A stretch of DNA of 61,016 bases. Origin: Planctomycetota bacterium (GTDB lineage Bacteria; Planctomycetota; Planctomycetia; Gemmatales; Gemmataceae). The DNA lies in NCBI GenBank assembly GCA_021413735.1, contig JAIOPV010000156.1:1-61016 (forward strand), read 5' to 3'. Numbering within the stretch: position 1 is the stretch's first letter; each line of letters opens with the position of its first letter. Below the pieces are notes generated by a model. It searched no databases and was not told the DNA's origin. It saw nothing but the letters and a program-made list of their open reading frames with translations. This document shows, one piece after another, positions 36,401 to 44,400 of this stretch. The translations under genes and the position numbers were made by a program.

Positions 36401-36751
36401 CACCATGTCCGGGGCACTGTCAAACGTTAATCGACGCGGTTTTCCGCCAACCGCGGAAACCACGAACACGTCGTACTGACCGTGTCGGTTGGAACTGAAC
36501 GCGAGCCACTTTCCGTCCGGGCTGAACACGGGGTTGATGTCGTGTGCTTCGTGCATCGTCACCGGACGGGCAACGCCGCCGATCGCTTCGACGGTCCAGA
36601 TGTCGCCGAGGTAGCTGAACGCGATTTGTTTGCCGTCAGGCGAAATATCTGGCGTGCGAGCGAATTTAATTGGCTCTTGAGCATTCAGCGGGGAGCTAAA
36701 AAGGAAGAAAGTGAAGACCAAAGCGGTGCAGACGCGGATGGAGCAGCGCAT
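33467..36751 (-). CDS. Secreted Tricorn-like protease (S41 family)
   Basis: A 1094-residue exported protease (signal TALVFTFFLFSSPLNAQ). Residues about 30-640 are beta-propeller blades of the WD40/TolB kind (DISPDGKQIAFSYLGDIWTV, ASFSPDGKSVIFLSDRTGHEEIY). A helical C1-like region holds the likely catalytic His725 in GELNASHLGIS. A PDZ segment lies near 735-810 (GPADKRGVYIKPGDVVVSID). The S41 core has VIDVRYNGGGFTHD and the nucleophile region NNRSYSDAEIFPHAF (Ser946). The C-terminus is a Gly/Pro-rich tail. Archaeal Tricorn degrades peptides from the proteasome; this exported form likely trims peptides in the periplasm. Confidence 0.9.
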   Translation of the reverse strand: MRCSIRVCTALVFTFFLFSSPLNAQEPIKFARTPDISPDGKQIAFSYLGDIWTVEAIGGVARPVTMHEAHDINPVFSPDGKWLAFSSNRHGQYDVFVVSAVGGKPRRLTFDSAPDMVTGWTPDGKSVVFSSSRATDFPANLNCYTVPFDGGPEVKLPLFEGKEAHISPLGNTVAFVRGPGTWYRRGYRGSSNDDIWISNLDGTSQKRLTTFDGQDSSPMWAPDGRKMYYVSELGSKTGCANIVAQNLAPGNTAEGGYLRLTTHDEDTVRRARISANGEWIVYECGADIWVVGTKTGAPTRKLAIEVNADDKSNTERSVTFTRDATEFALNPEEDAAVVTVQGELFLVKLPDGGKATRLTDSPAFDHAASFSPDGKSVIFLSDRTGHEEIYLLETDDPEHSEFTKAHKFKVKRLTNSPEAELGPTFSPKGDRIAFLRSGKLWTMKPDGSEPKVLVGDTQVVDYDWSPDGSMMVFARMDGSFASELYIVPTDGSTAPKNITRYATYNSDVSWSKTGNKIGFIGQRRGLYAPYVLNLQKPGMPGAAGEIDWDDIHLRADRSAGMSADAVLISPNGSQIAFRHSNNGDDLWVASSNGSNVTRVTTSGQAPKYMRWARKSSGLIYFLNGTGELRSVRAPGTFGSIAGTLAGEPNRINFQAKMNVKRDEEFSEMFVQCWRALSDSFYDSKHHGADWNIVRARFQPLVGHVAQREDLYALVSLMLGELNASHLGISGKLPTPDEWTADLGLIFDETYRGPGLKVSEVLKHGPADKRGVYIKPGDVVVSIDRVELTGKVNVSQLLNNKTGEGVLLDVTSDPKDPKAKRRVEIIGASRDRISQLMYERWVRHNAEAVSKASGGKLGYIHIPSMDDAGLEVFVRSLYSDHFDKDAVVIDVRYNGGGFTHDQVLNYLSGKEHTFFRQRDGGEGLVLRSYDRKWTKPVVVMANNRSYSDAEIFPHAFRALGLGKVVGQATGGFVIGTTSTRLIDGSTFRLPRTGVFTNKGVNMEKQGVIPDVAVEITPEDWAKGTDTQLLKAVEVVAADVKDWKAKKTGGVAGGGGSVPAPMGPGGSAIPTPMPVAPMPKGITAPKEIEGKIPLAE

Positions 36752-37133
36752 TGCGGGAGTTCCTTCGATTGGCGTGGATGAGAACTCGACAGGTCGTTCT
36801 CATCCAAGTGGCCCGGTTTCACGGACCGTTCACGCGGCGTTCACGTTTAGCTTACCCTGTCGTTGCGGTCGGTTCAAAAGGGAATGACGACCGAAACGCA
36901 CCAGTTTGACAGGACATGCGCCAGAAACGGTGCAACCCTCTTTGTTGGCGGGCTGTTGTTGGTTGATGGTGGAGGGGGAGCCGGATTGGGTTTCCAACAA
37001 ACAACTTCCGGCAACCACTGACCGGCTGCAATTCTGAAAGTGGGATGAGACTTGTGACGAAGAGACGTGACACACAGGGGAGTTGCGGAGTAGGATCGTG
37101 TGTAGGTTCGTCCGATCCGTCTGGGAAGTCGCC
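36752..37133. other. Divergent intergenic region, Tricorn gene / EF-hand gene
   Basis: 382 bases with no supported gene. An exact 10-bp inverted repeat (GGATGAGAAC 36776-36785 with GTTCTCATCC 36796-36805) lies 25-54 bases upstream of the Tricorn start, where it would fold in that mRNA leader. A TTGACA at 36906 has no matching -10. Otherwise nothing recognised. Confidence 0.5.
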
Positions 37134-38468
37134 ATGCGCTGCACGAAATGGGTTCCGTTCGTCACCCTGCTTGGCCTCGTCCTCGTCTTCGACCCGGACC
37201 ATTCCACCGCACAGTACGGCAAGCGAGACGGCGGTGGCGCACCGGGTGGCTTCACGCCAGGCGGCGCACCGGGTGGCTTTACGCCAGGCGGCGCACCGGG
37301 TGGCTTCGGTCAACCTCCGGGTGGGTTTGGTCGCGGTGGCGGGTTCAAGATGGACCCGGAGCAGGGCTGGAACATGATGGTGCGGTTTACCCAAAGCACA
37401 GGCGACACCATCGACCTTGGAAAGATCAGCCCGCAAATGCGTGAATTCTCTCGGGCACGAGCCGAACGCGACGGCAGCATTCCCCTGCCCGAAAGCGGCA
37501 TCATGACGAAGGCCCAATACTTCGATCACTTCGCTCGGAGTGAAGCGGCGAAGGCGGCGAAAGCAGCAGCGGGCGGCGCTCCTGGTGGGCCGTCCGGTCC
37601 TGGTGGGCCGATGGTTATCACTCTCGGCGGCGGACCAACTCCAGGCGGGCCGACTTCCGGCAGACCGATGACATTCAACGGTGCTCCTGGCGGCTTCCCT
37701 GGAGGCCCGGGCGGGTTCGGCGGTGGTGAAGACCGAGGGGCTCAACGACTCAAGGAACAGGACAAGGATGGCGATGGTCGCGTTTCGTTCGCCGAAGCGG
37801 ATGGTCGGCTGAAGGAGAACTTCACCACGATCGACAAGAACGGCGATGGATACGTCGATCTCGAAGAATATCGCGGTTACTACGCCAGTCGCGGCGGACC
37901 CGGTGGTGGTGGACCGGGCGGGAACTTTGGCGGCAACTTCGGGGGTGGCAACTTCGACCCGAACGGTAACCGCGACCGCAGAGACGACAAGAAAGACACG
38001 CAAGAGTTGAAGCCAGTTGCGATGCGGTACGGGCACCTTCCGAAAGATCTGCCTGAGTGGTTCGACAAATACGATGGCGACAAGGATGGGCAGGTTGCTC
38101 TCCACGAATGGCGAAGGGCTGGCGAGGATATCGCCAAGTTCCAGGAGATGGATCTGAACGGCGACGGACTGATTACCGCCGACGAACTCCTGCGGTTCAA
38201 TCTGAAGCAGACCGAAGACGCCAAGATCGCGGTTCTGAATGGTGAAGCTGGTGCGTTCACGCGACCCTCATTTGCTGGTCGCGGTTCGGGATCGGGTGGT
38301 TTTTCGCTTCCCGGCTCGACACCGACTGACAAGGGGTCAGACAAGGTCAGCGCGACCAACGATAAAGGCTCCGACAAGGATAAGATGAGCGGGTCGCGGG
38401 GTGGCGACAAGAGCAGCGACAAGCCGAACCCCTTCCGAGACGGGGGAAGCAGGAAAGGCAAGAACTGA
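37134..38468 (+). CDS. Secreted EF-hand calcium-binding protein with Gly-rich repeats
   Basis: A 444-residue protein with a signal peptide (FVTLLGLVLVFDPDHSTAQ). A low-complexity segment with a nine-residue unit GAPGGFTPG follows. Four canonical EF-hand loops are present: DKDGDGRVSFAE, DKNGDGYVDLEE, DGDKDGQVALHE and DLNGDGLITADE. Gly/Pro/Asn-rich spacers separate the pairs, and the tail is Lys/Asp/Ser-rich (DKGSDKDKMSGSRGGDK). It probably binds Ca2+ outside the cytoplasm and may be a matrix or adhesion component; that is inference. The ATG at 37134 is preferred because it begins a good signal peptide, 17 codons inside the longest frame. Confidence 0.82.
   Translation: MRCTKWVPFVTLLGLVLVFDPDHSTAQYGKRDGGGAPGGFTPGGAPGGFTPGGAPGGFGQPPGGFGRGGGFKMDPEQGWNMMVRFTQSTGDTIDLGKISPQMREFSRARAERDGSIPLPESGIMTKAQYFDHFARSEAAKAAKAAAGGAPGGPSGPGGPMVITLGGGPTPGGPTSGRPMTFNGAPGGFPGGPGGFGGGEDRGAQRLKEQDKDGDGRVSFAEADGRLKENFTTIDKNGDGYVDLEEYRGYYASRGGPGGGGPGGNFGGNFGGGNFDPNGNRDRRDDKKDTQELKPVAMRYGHLPKDLPEWFDKYDGDKDGQVALHEWRRAGEDIAKFQEMDLNGDGLITADELLRFNLKQTEDAKIAVLNGEAGAFTRPSFAGRGSGSGGFSLPGSTPTDKGSDKVSATNDKGSDKDKMSGSRGGDKSSDKPNPFRDGGSRKGKN
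37236..37306 (+). repeat. 27-bp tandem repeat inside the EF-hand gene
   Basis: Two full copies and a partial third of a 27-base unit (GGCGCACCGGGTGGCTTCAC...) encoding GAPGGFTPG, with one silent difference between copies. Such units can vary in number by slippage without shifting the frame. Confidence 0.85.
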
Positions 38469-38493
38469 CAACGCTCGAAATGCGAGCCAACAC

Positions 38494-38525
38494 CGATGCC
38501 CTCTTCCCGGTGGAAGAGGGCATCG
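38494..38525 (+). terminator. Hairpin after the EF-hand gene
   Basis: CGATGCCCTCTTCC (38494-38507) and GGAAGAGGGCATCG (38512-38525) pair exactly over 14 bases around CGGT, 26 bases after the stop codon. The following CCATTTCC is a weak T-tract, so termination is likely but not certain. Confidence 0.7.
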
Positions 38526-38561
38526 CCATTTCCACGGTTCGTGCAGTACATTGGAAAGGAG

Positions 38562-38590
38562 TTGACCGGATCAGGCGGCCAACCGAAACT
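38562..38590 (+). promoter_or_regulatory. Weak promoter candidate for the TIGR03066 gene
   Basis: TTGACC (38562-38567), 17 bases, then GAAACT (38585-38590). The -35 matches 5 of 6, the -10 only 3 of 6. It lies 46 bases before the start. Confidence 0.28.
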
Positions 38591-38635
38591 AATCACATCC
38601 ACGCGTGGGCGTGATCTTTTCACAGGGAGTTTGTT

Positions 38636-39004
38636 ATGCGAATGCTCTTGGGAATGGGGTTGGTATTGGTACTGCTGAGCGGCACGCGAGCCGGGCAAGA
38701 CCCGATCGACCCCAAAAAGCTCGTCGGCAAGTGGGAACAGCCCGAGGTCAAGGAAAAGAAGCAAGAGAAGATGGTCATGGAATTGACCGCTGACGGAAAT
38801 GCGAAGTTGGTCTACGGCGATGGCAGCAAATTGATTCTCACTTTCATGTACAAGGTCGAGGGGAAGATGTTGAAGCTGAAGGCCGTCATGCGGGACGGCG
38901 AAATGCTGAAGGATTACACGATCACGAAACTCACCGATGACACTCTCGAAGCGCTCGAAGACAAGAAGAAGGTCACGTTCAAACGACTCGTGAAAGAAAA
39001 GTAA
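38636..39004 (+). CDS. TIGR03066 family secreted protein
   Basis: A 122-residue exported protein (signal MLLGMGLVLVLLSGTRAGQ). The mature domain opens with KKLVGKWEQPEVKEKKQEKM and continues through MELTADGNAKLVYGDGSKLI and MLKDYTITKLTDDTLEALED. This small lipocalin-like beta domain is the Gemmata paralogous family TIGR03066, present in many copies per genome, with unknown ligand. CAGGGAG precedes the ATG. Downstream on the opposite strand is a broken gene remnant. Confidence 0.82.
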   Translation: MRMLLGMGLVLVLLSGTRAGQDPIDPKKLVGKWEQPEVKEKKQEKMVMELTADGNAKLVYGDGSKLILTFMYKVEGKMLKLKAVMRDGEMLKDYTITKLTDDTLEALEDKKKVTFKRLVKEK

Positions 39005-39008
39005 TCAC

Positions 39009-39530
39009 TCACTCGGTGGGGATTTCGTTCAGGGTATACGCCCCAACGGGATGCACGAGCTGTTCCCCTTTGCTGAACGAACTCCATCGGCCATCAGCAG
39101 GTAAACGCGATCGCGCACAAGCGGAACCGTCGCGAGTTCCGCACTCAACCCGTCTGCCGAAACGATCACCTTCTCAATTTTCACGGTGATGCGGTCCAAC
39201 TCCGGCGAGCCATACGCCCCGTGTACTCGTAGCGGTAGCTTTCCCGCGACGAACACCTGTCCATCCTTGGGCCGCACCGCGACAGCACCCGGCATGTTGC
39301 GATCTTCGCCGGAAACGGTCTTCGGTCGCGGATACGCAATCGCCTTGTAGCAATGCGTGTGACCGTCGCATCTTTCTCGGCAAGTGATCGATAGGTCACG
39401 ACGAGTCCCGGAGATGTGTCGCCCGGTTCGAGATCAACGGAGAGGCTGGAAAAGTGGGAAGCAGGCAAACGAGCATTGCCGCGGAGTTCATCCCACTTCT
39501 CCGGAACATCTTGGAAGAACCGAACCCGTC
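39009..39530 (-). pseudogene. Frameshifted C-terminal remnant, probably of a haem-binding dehydrogenase-type protein
   Basis: On the minus strand three frames must be joined to read one protein. They are FFQDVPEKWDELRGNARLPA to LVVTYRSLAEKDATVT; then HCYKAIAYPRPKTVSGEDRN to VYLLMADGVRSAKG; then EQLVHPVGAYTLNEIPTE and stop at 39009. The second shift falls at a GGGG/AAA run (39065-39071). The ending GVRSAKGEQL...AYTLNEIP resembles the C-terminus of large planctomycete haem-binding dehydrogenase-like proteins. The N-terminal portion is missing; a palindromic repeat abuts its upstream end. The assignment is inference; sequencing error could explain the shifts but not the missing front. Confidence 0.55.
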
Positions 39531-39532
39531 TC

Positions 39533-39588
39533 GGTTTTCGCCGCTTGCGGCGTAGCCCTCTGATCGCTACGCCGCAAGTGGCGAAACC
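39533..39588. repeat. CGCCGCTTGCGGCG hairpin element
   Basis: Arms 39533-39556 and 39566-39588 are reverse complements apart from one base gap and one mismatch, around a 9-base loop. It lies 16 bases beyond the permease stop (minus strand), so it could end that transcript. A half copy is found at 15772-15799 before aroK. Confidence 0.78.
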
Positions 39589-39604
39589 AATGCAACAGTT
39601 CGGG

Positions 39605-40597
39605 TCAGTAGTCCGTTTTACGGAACTCGTAGACCGCGATTCCAAGGATGCCCGCAGCGAACATCAACGACGTGAGAACCGCCAGCTCCGGGTAGAACTT
39701 CCCCTTCGCTTTCACCAGCTCCAGCTCGCGAACGGGTTCCGTGTGAGTGCCCGCATTCATCGCATCGAAGAAGATGCCGCTCATGTCCAGCGGCTTTGGG
39801 AGCATCCAGTAACCCGCATCCACGAGGAACGACGATGTTTGCGTCATGCCCTGCAATTCAAGCCCGACGGCGTAGTGATGTGCGAAGTTCATCGCCCAAC
39901 ACACCACCCAGAACAGAAGGGTTCCAAACACAGCGACAACCGTGCTGCGAGTCCAGACCGCCAGGAACGCACTGAAGGCGTAAAACACTGCGAAATTAAT
40001 GACCAACAACGGCACGGCATACCAGTACGTCGCATCCCAGACGCCCGTGCTGATTCCGATACCAGCCCACGTTCCCGCGACGAACAGAATCGCGTTTAGC
40101 GTCACGAACAACACCACGCCGAGGTACTTCCCGAGCAGCAGCGACCACCGTGCCGCTGGCTTCGCCAGAAGCACTGTCACAGCCTGCGGCTCAAGGAACG
40201 TCGGCAAGAACCCGCCGGTCCACAGGAGCGCGAGCAGCACGCCAGCGGTGTCGGCGAGTATGCCAGCCAGCCGCAACTGGAAGAACTTCACCGCATCCGC
40301 GCGGTTCTTCGGAACTTCAAACTCGAAGAGCCCAAAACCGATGGTCATCTTCCCACCCGCGACCTGGATGCCTTCATCAACCGCCTTCGGATCCATCCCA
40401 GGTCGCGTGTAGAGGGGAAGTTCCCAGGGGTGTTTTGGGCGTTCCTCGATGGGTTCGACCGTCATGCCAAGGCAGAACACGCTGCAGAGGGCCGTGATTC
40501 CGAGCATGACCCAGAATAGCTTCGACGCGACTGACTGACGGAACGTATCGCGAACCATCCATCGAACAGTTCGGATTGCAGTTGGGAGCGAGTTCAT
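39605..40597 (-). CDS. ABC transporter permease (ABC-2 type)
   Basis: A 330-residue membrane protein with about six helices: FWVMLGITALCSVFCLGM, ILADTAGVLLALLWTGGFL, YLGVVLFVTLNAILFVAGTW, AVPLLVINFAVFYAFSAFLA, VVAVFGTLLFWVVCWAM and a last one near the C-terminus. A large extracytoplasmic loop sits after the first helix. SAKPAARW-like LLAKPAARWSLLLGKY is the motif found in NosY/ABC-2 permeases. The start overlaps the ATPase gene stop by four bases, so the two are coupled. Substrate unknown. Confidence 0.85.
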   Translation of the reverse strand: MNSLPTAIRTVRWMVRDTFRQSVASKLFWVMLGITALCSVFCLGMTVEPIEERPKHPWELPLYTRPGMDPKAVDEGIQVAGGKMTIGFGLFEFEVPKNRADAVKFFQLRLAGILADTAGVLLALLWTGGFLPTFLEPQAVTVLLAKPAARWSLLLGKYLGVVLFVTLNAILFVAGTWAGIGISTGVWDATYWYAVPLLVINFAVFYAFSAFLAVWTRSTVVAVFGTLLFWVVCWAMNFAHHYAVGLELQGMTQTSSFLVDAGYWMLPKPLDMSGIFFDAMNAGTHTEPVRELELVKAKGKFYPELAVLTSLMFAAGILGIAVYEFRKTDY

Positions 40598-41355
40598 GCC
40601 ACCCCCTCCTTCTCGTAGAGCGGCTTCAGGGCAGTTTCGAGTGTCCGCTTCCCACCGGCTGAGTCGCGGATCAATTCAGTCATCGGTCCCGTGTGAACGA
40701 TCTTTCCGGCCACGATCACGGCTAACGTGTCGCACAACTCTTCGACCTCGGGAAGTACGTGCGACACGAGGATAATGGTTTTCTTTGCGGCCTTGAACTC
40801 ACGCACGATTTGCCGCAAGAGCTGCCGACCCGACAGGTCAAGCCCTTCGGTTGGTTCGTCGAGAATCAGCAGGTCCGGATCGTTAATCATTGCCTGAGCA
40901 AGCCCGAGCCGTTGCACCATCCCCTTGCTGAAGCGTGCAATCGGCTCGTGCTGCCGATCAGCAAGCCCGACGCGAGTGATCAGTTGCTCGACCTTCGACC
41001 GCAACTGTTCCGATCGGACCCCGGAGAGACCGCCGTAGAACGTCAGCAACTCGCCCGCAGACAGATAACGCGGGAAAGCGTGGTTCTCGTGCATGTAGCC
41101 GATCCGGCCAAGCGTTCGGCGATCCGAAAGCGGCGCGTCGAGTCGGCGGATTGTTCCCCCGGTCGGCTCCGCGAGAGAAAGCAACAGTTTGACCAATGTG
41201 GTCTTCCCGGCCCGGTTTGGACCGAGCAGCCCGAACACCCCGCCGGTGGGAATCGAAAGCGAGACGCCACGGAGCGCGGGCACCCCGACTCCGCGACCGA
41301 ACATCCCGGTCGGATAAGTCTTCACGACTTGCTCAAACACAGCAGCGTGAGTCAC
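40594..41355 (-). CDS. ABC transporter ATP-binding protein
   Basis: A 253-residue ATPase. Walker A is GLLGPNRAGKTTLVKLLL: Arg replaces the usual Gly, but GxxxxGKT is intact. The Q-loop region is IGYMHENHAFPRYLSAGELL, where His replaces the usual Gln. The signature is FSKGMVQRLGLAQ, Walker B LLILDEPTEGLD, and the H-loop ILVSHVLPE. It is of the CcmA/NatA kind paired with ABC-2 permeases. It powers the permease encoded immediately downstream (four-base overlap). No third component is nearby. Confidence 0.9.
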   Translation of the reverse strand: MTHAAVFEQVVKTYPTGMFGRGVGVPALRGVSLSIPTGGVFGLLGPNRAGKTTLVKLLLSLAEPTGGTIRRLDAPLSDRRTLGRIGYMHENHAFPRYLSAGELLTFYGGLSGVRSEQLRSKVEQLITRVGLADRQHEPIARFSKGMVQRLGLAQAMINDPDLLILDEPTEGLDLSGRQLLRQIVREFKAAKKTIILVSHVLPEVEELCDTLAVIVAGKIVHTGPMTELIRDSAGGKRTLETALKPLYEKEGVA

Positions 41356-41397
41356 TCGGTAGCCTCGGTTTGGGTGAGGGGACAGTGCATCTCAACG

Positions 41398-41426
41398 AAA
41401 AAGCCCACCCGTCGGAACGGGTGGGC
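41398..41426 (-). terminator. Intrinsic terminator of the Tad-like cluster
   Basis: On the minus strand GCCCACCCGT, loop TCCG, ACGGGTGGGC, followed immediately by TTTTT (41402-41398). It is 28 bases past the stop of the vWA protein gene. This is the clearest factor-independent terminator in the window. Confidence 0.9.
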
Positions 41427-41453
41427 CTCGTGAGAAGCCCAGGGTGATCTGGA

Positions 41454-44400
41454 CTACTCAACGAGCGTGACAGCAACACCGCTCTGGAAGATGTTCTCCA
41501 TGCAGGTTTTCAAGGTATCGATTCGCGAGGCGTACGGACCCGTGATGATCTGGGTACTGGGAATCGCAGCACCACTGCTGCCGGTCTTCCCATGGGACGC
41601 GACATCCGACAGGAATTGGAGAGCGTCTGTCTGGAGTGTCTTCGCGTTGTTGTAGACGGTTGTCGTAAGCGGGGGTGACGCCACGATATCGTTGTCGAAG
41701 AGATCCCCGAACGCGATGGGGTAAACCCGACAGGGAGCGTTCGGGAGACTCATTCCACTGTTCGAAGTGAGGTCCGTCGCGATCGTCACCTGCATCTTGT
41801 CGATAATCGCGAGTGCTGGGTTGGCAGCACCCGTGTAACCCGAGGTGCCGGAGGGGCCGCCGGTATAGTGCTTGTAGTAGCTGTCATACCCGAGCTGTTG
41901 GTAGCCGCCACCCGACCGAATCGCGTTGGGCACACCATCCGTCTCGAAGATCACGACTTTGGCCGCACCTCGCCGCCCCATATTCGTTGCGCTCCCGTAC
42001 TGGGGGTACGACGATGCCAGAGGGGCGGATGGAGAAAGCAGGTTGAATGCATACGCTAATCCGGTCATGGGGTCCGTGCTGCTTTTTGCATTGGGAATCT
42101 CATCGTCGTCAACGGAGGGGAAAGCCGCGCTGGTGTTTGAACCCGTATTTTTGAACGGGCGGACTTCTGTCGTCACGTCTCCCGTGGAGATCTTGGTGAG
42201 CAGGGATTTGGGATAGAACAGAGCGTTTTTCAACTCTACGGAGTGCTGCGCCCCCCCTGGAATCAGGACTTGCGTGCCCCCGCCCAATGGGGAACGAATG
42301 TCGTTGGCGTTCCCCGAAAACATCGTGAGTCCGATGTAGTGGTTCGGGTGGTTGTTCTTGACGTCGTCGATAACCGAGTTCATCCCAGCCTTGAGCTGCC
42401 AGCATTGAGATTCCGTGCAGGTGCCCGGATTCCAGTTGGCCGGTGTACTGTTACTTCCCACATTCCCGTCGATCAGGAAATCGACCATCGAGAGCGGACC
42501 AAACCAGAAGTGCAACCGCGGGCGGCGTGGGTTGTCGTTGTAAGCCATGTACGGACGCCGGCTTGGCCACGTCGCAGTCGGTCCGGTCCACGCCGTCATG
42601 TCGCTGGTGTTGATATTCGATGACCCCCACGTCGTTCCATTCCCGGTCCAGGTATCAGAGTTCCCATAGAGCTCTGTGTAGTTGTTCGACGAGGTACGAT
42701 TGTAGCCAAGAACGAAGTCGATATACCGTTTCCAAAACGCCTTATCCATATTCACGTCGTCGGTCGCGTTGCTGGAGAAATCCACCGTGTCAGGAATCGA
42801 CGTGTAATACACAATCCGCCCCGCTCGCAGGTTCGGAGGGAGGACGAGGGGGCCGCTCTTGATCCACTTCAAAACGGCTGTGTAGTTGATCTTGTAGCTC
42901 GTACTCCCTGGGATCAGAGTGTAACCTGAGGTTCCTGAGTTGAGCAGAGTCTCGTTGATTCCCTCGGTCGATCCCCCTGCCTTGTTGTCCCCCTGCGTAT
43001 TAAAGGGTTGGTTCGCGGAGATTGTCGAGTAGAAGAAACGCTGACGCCAATCGCAAATCCAGTTGCCGCTTGTGTCTTTCACGCCACTCGCTGCGGGATT
43101 ATTTGGGTCGGGTGATCCATTCCCGTAAGGAGCGTTCCCGGGGAGGTCGGTGCGAGCATCGGACCCCCAACGAGGGTCGGGTGGCCAAATGAAGAACGTC
43201 TTCCCGTAGTAGCCTGGCCCCATCGAATAACCTTTAAATTTATCAGCGGCCAACGCCTGGAGAGGAGCTCGGTAGGCCGAAGAGTTCGGTGGCTTTGGAT
43301 TCCCGCCTGCTCGATCCGTTCGATACTGCTTGATGTCCAGATCGTAGCCATTCTCCTCCCAGATCGGGTCGCGGAACTGAAGGGCAGACACGATGCTTCC
43401 ACCACCCGACGATTTCAGGACGTTCCCCCCGCTGTAGCCATATCCGAGCAGCTCCAGCGCGTTGATTGCCCCTCGTATCGAGGTATCTGAGCTGTTTCCT
43501 GTCCAGTTTGCATCCATCTTGTTGATTGACCCGTCGGCTCGGCGGTAGCGGTCTCCAACGTATTTGAGAGCGCCAGCATCGGTCATTGAGGCGAACGAGG
43601 GCGGCGCCGGGACCGGTCCCTTGGGTGATCCTTCATTTCCCTTGTGTGTCGCGTCGTACCCGGAGTAGTCTGGCGGCGGATTCCACCGCTTGAACGCATT
43701 GAGCGGTGGCGGTCCGCTGAGTGTGGAGGGCGTCGTCATACTCCCGAGATTCCCCGGATCCCAGTAGAAGCCATCGACGAGCGGCGGCCCACCGTTTGTG
43801 TTCATCGTGTAGTTACTTGGGGAGAGCACCCCACTCCCACTCGCATAGAGACTCCCGGTGGCGATCATCCCGGTTGACCCACTCCCGTTCCCGGTGTTGG
43901 AAGCCATGCTCTGCGCGTTGTAGTGCGCGAAGACGGGCACGTTTGTGTCCGGATTCATTGAGGCGCCGCTGCTGTTGAACAAACAACTGTTCGCCATCGA
44001 ACCAGTCATGTCGAGGACGAACGCGACATCGCGAGGGCGATAAACGGCGGTCGCCTTGGCCCCGGTTGGCATGGAATTGACGCCGAAGACCCGCATGAAA
44101 TAGGTTGGTTGGTTCGTGCTGAGCGTGACCCGAATCGCCGTCCATTGACCGCTGTTCGGCTGGGGGTTTGTCGAAGCGTCTTTCCAGCCGAGCGCTCCCG
44201 CGCCGTTATAAACCGCGAATGATTGAACTAACGGATCTGGGTTGTACAGGTATTGCCCGACTTCAATTGCCTTGATTTGGGCGTCCGTGTACTTCGTGTT
44301 CAGGTTGAAGTTGGTCTTCACCTGGATCCGGCTTTCGGCGTAAGCAGCCACAAGATTGCTATTCGCGCTCTTGCCGTTCAACAGACGACACGCAGTCAAC

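Noticed and set aside
37236..37306. CRISPR-like array in the EF-hand gene
   Set aside because: The repeats are in-frame 27-bp coding units with no spacers and no cas genes.
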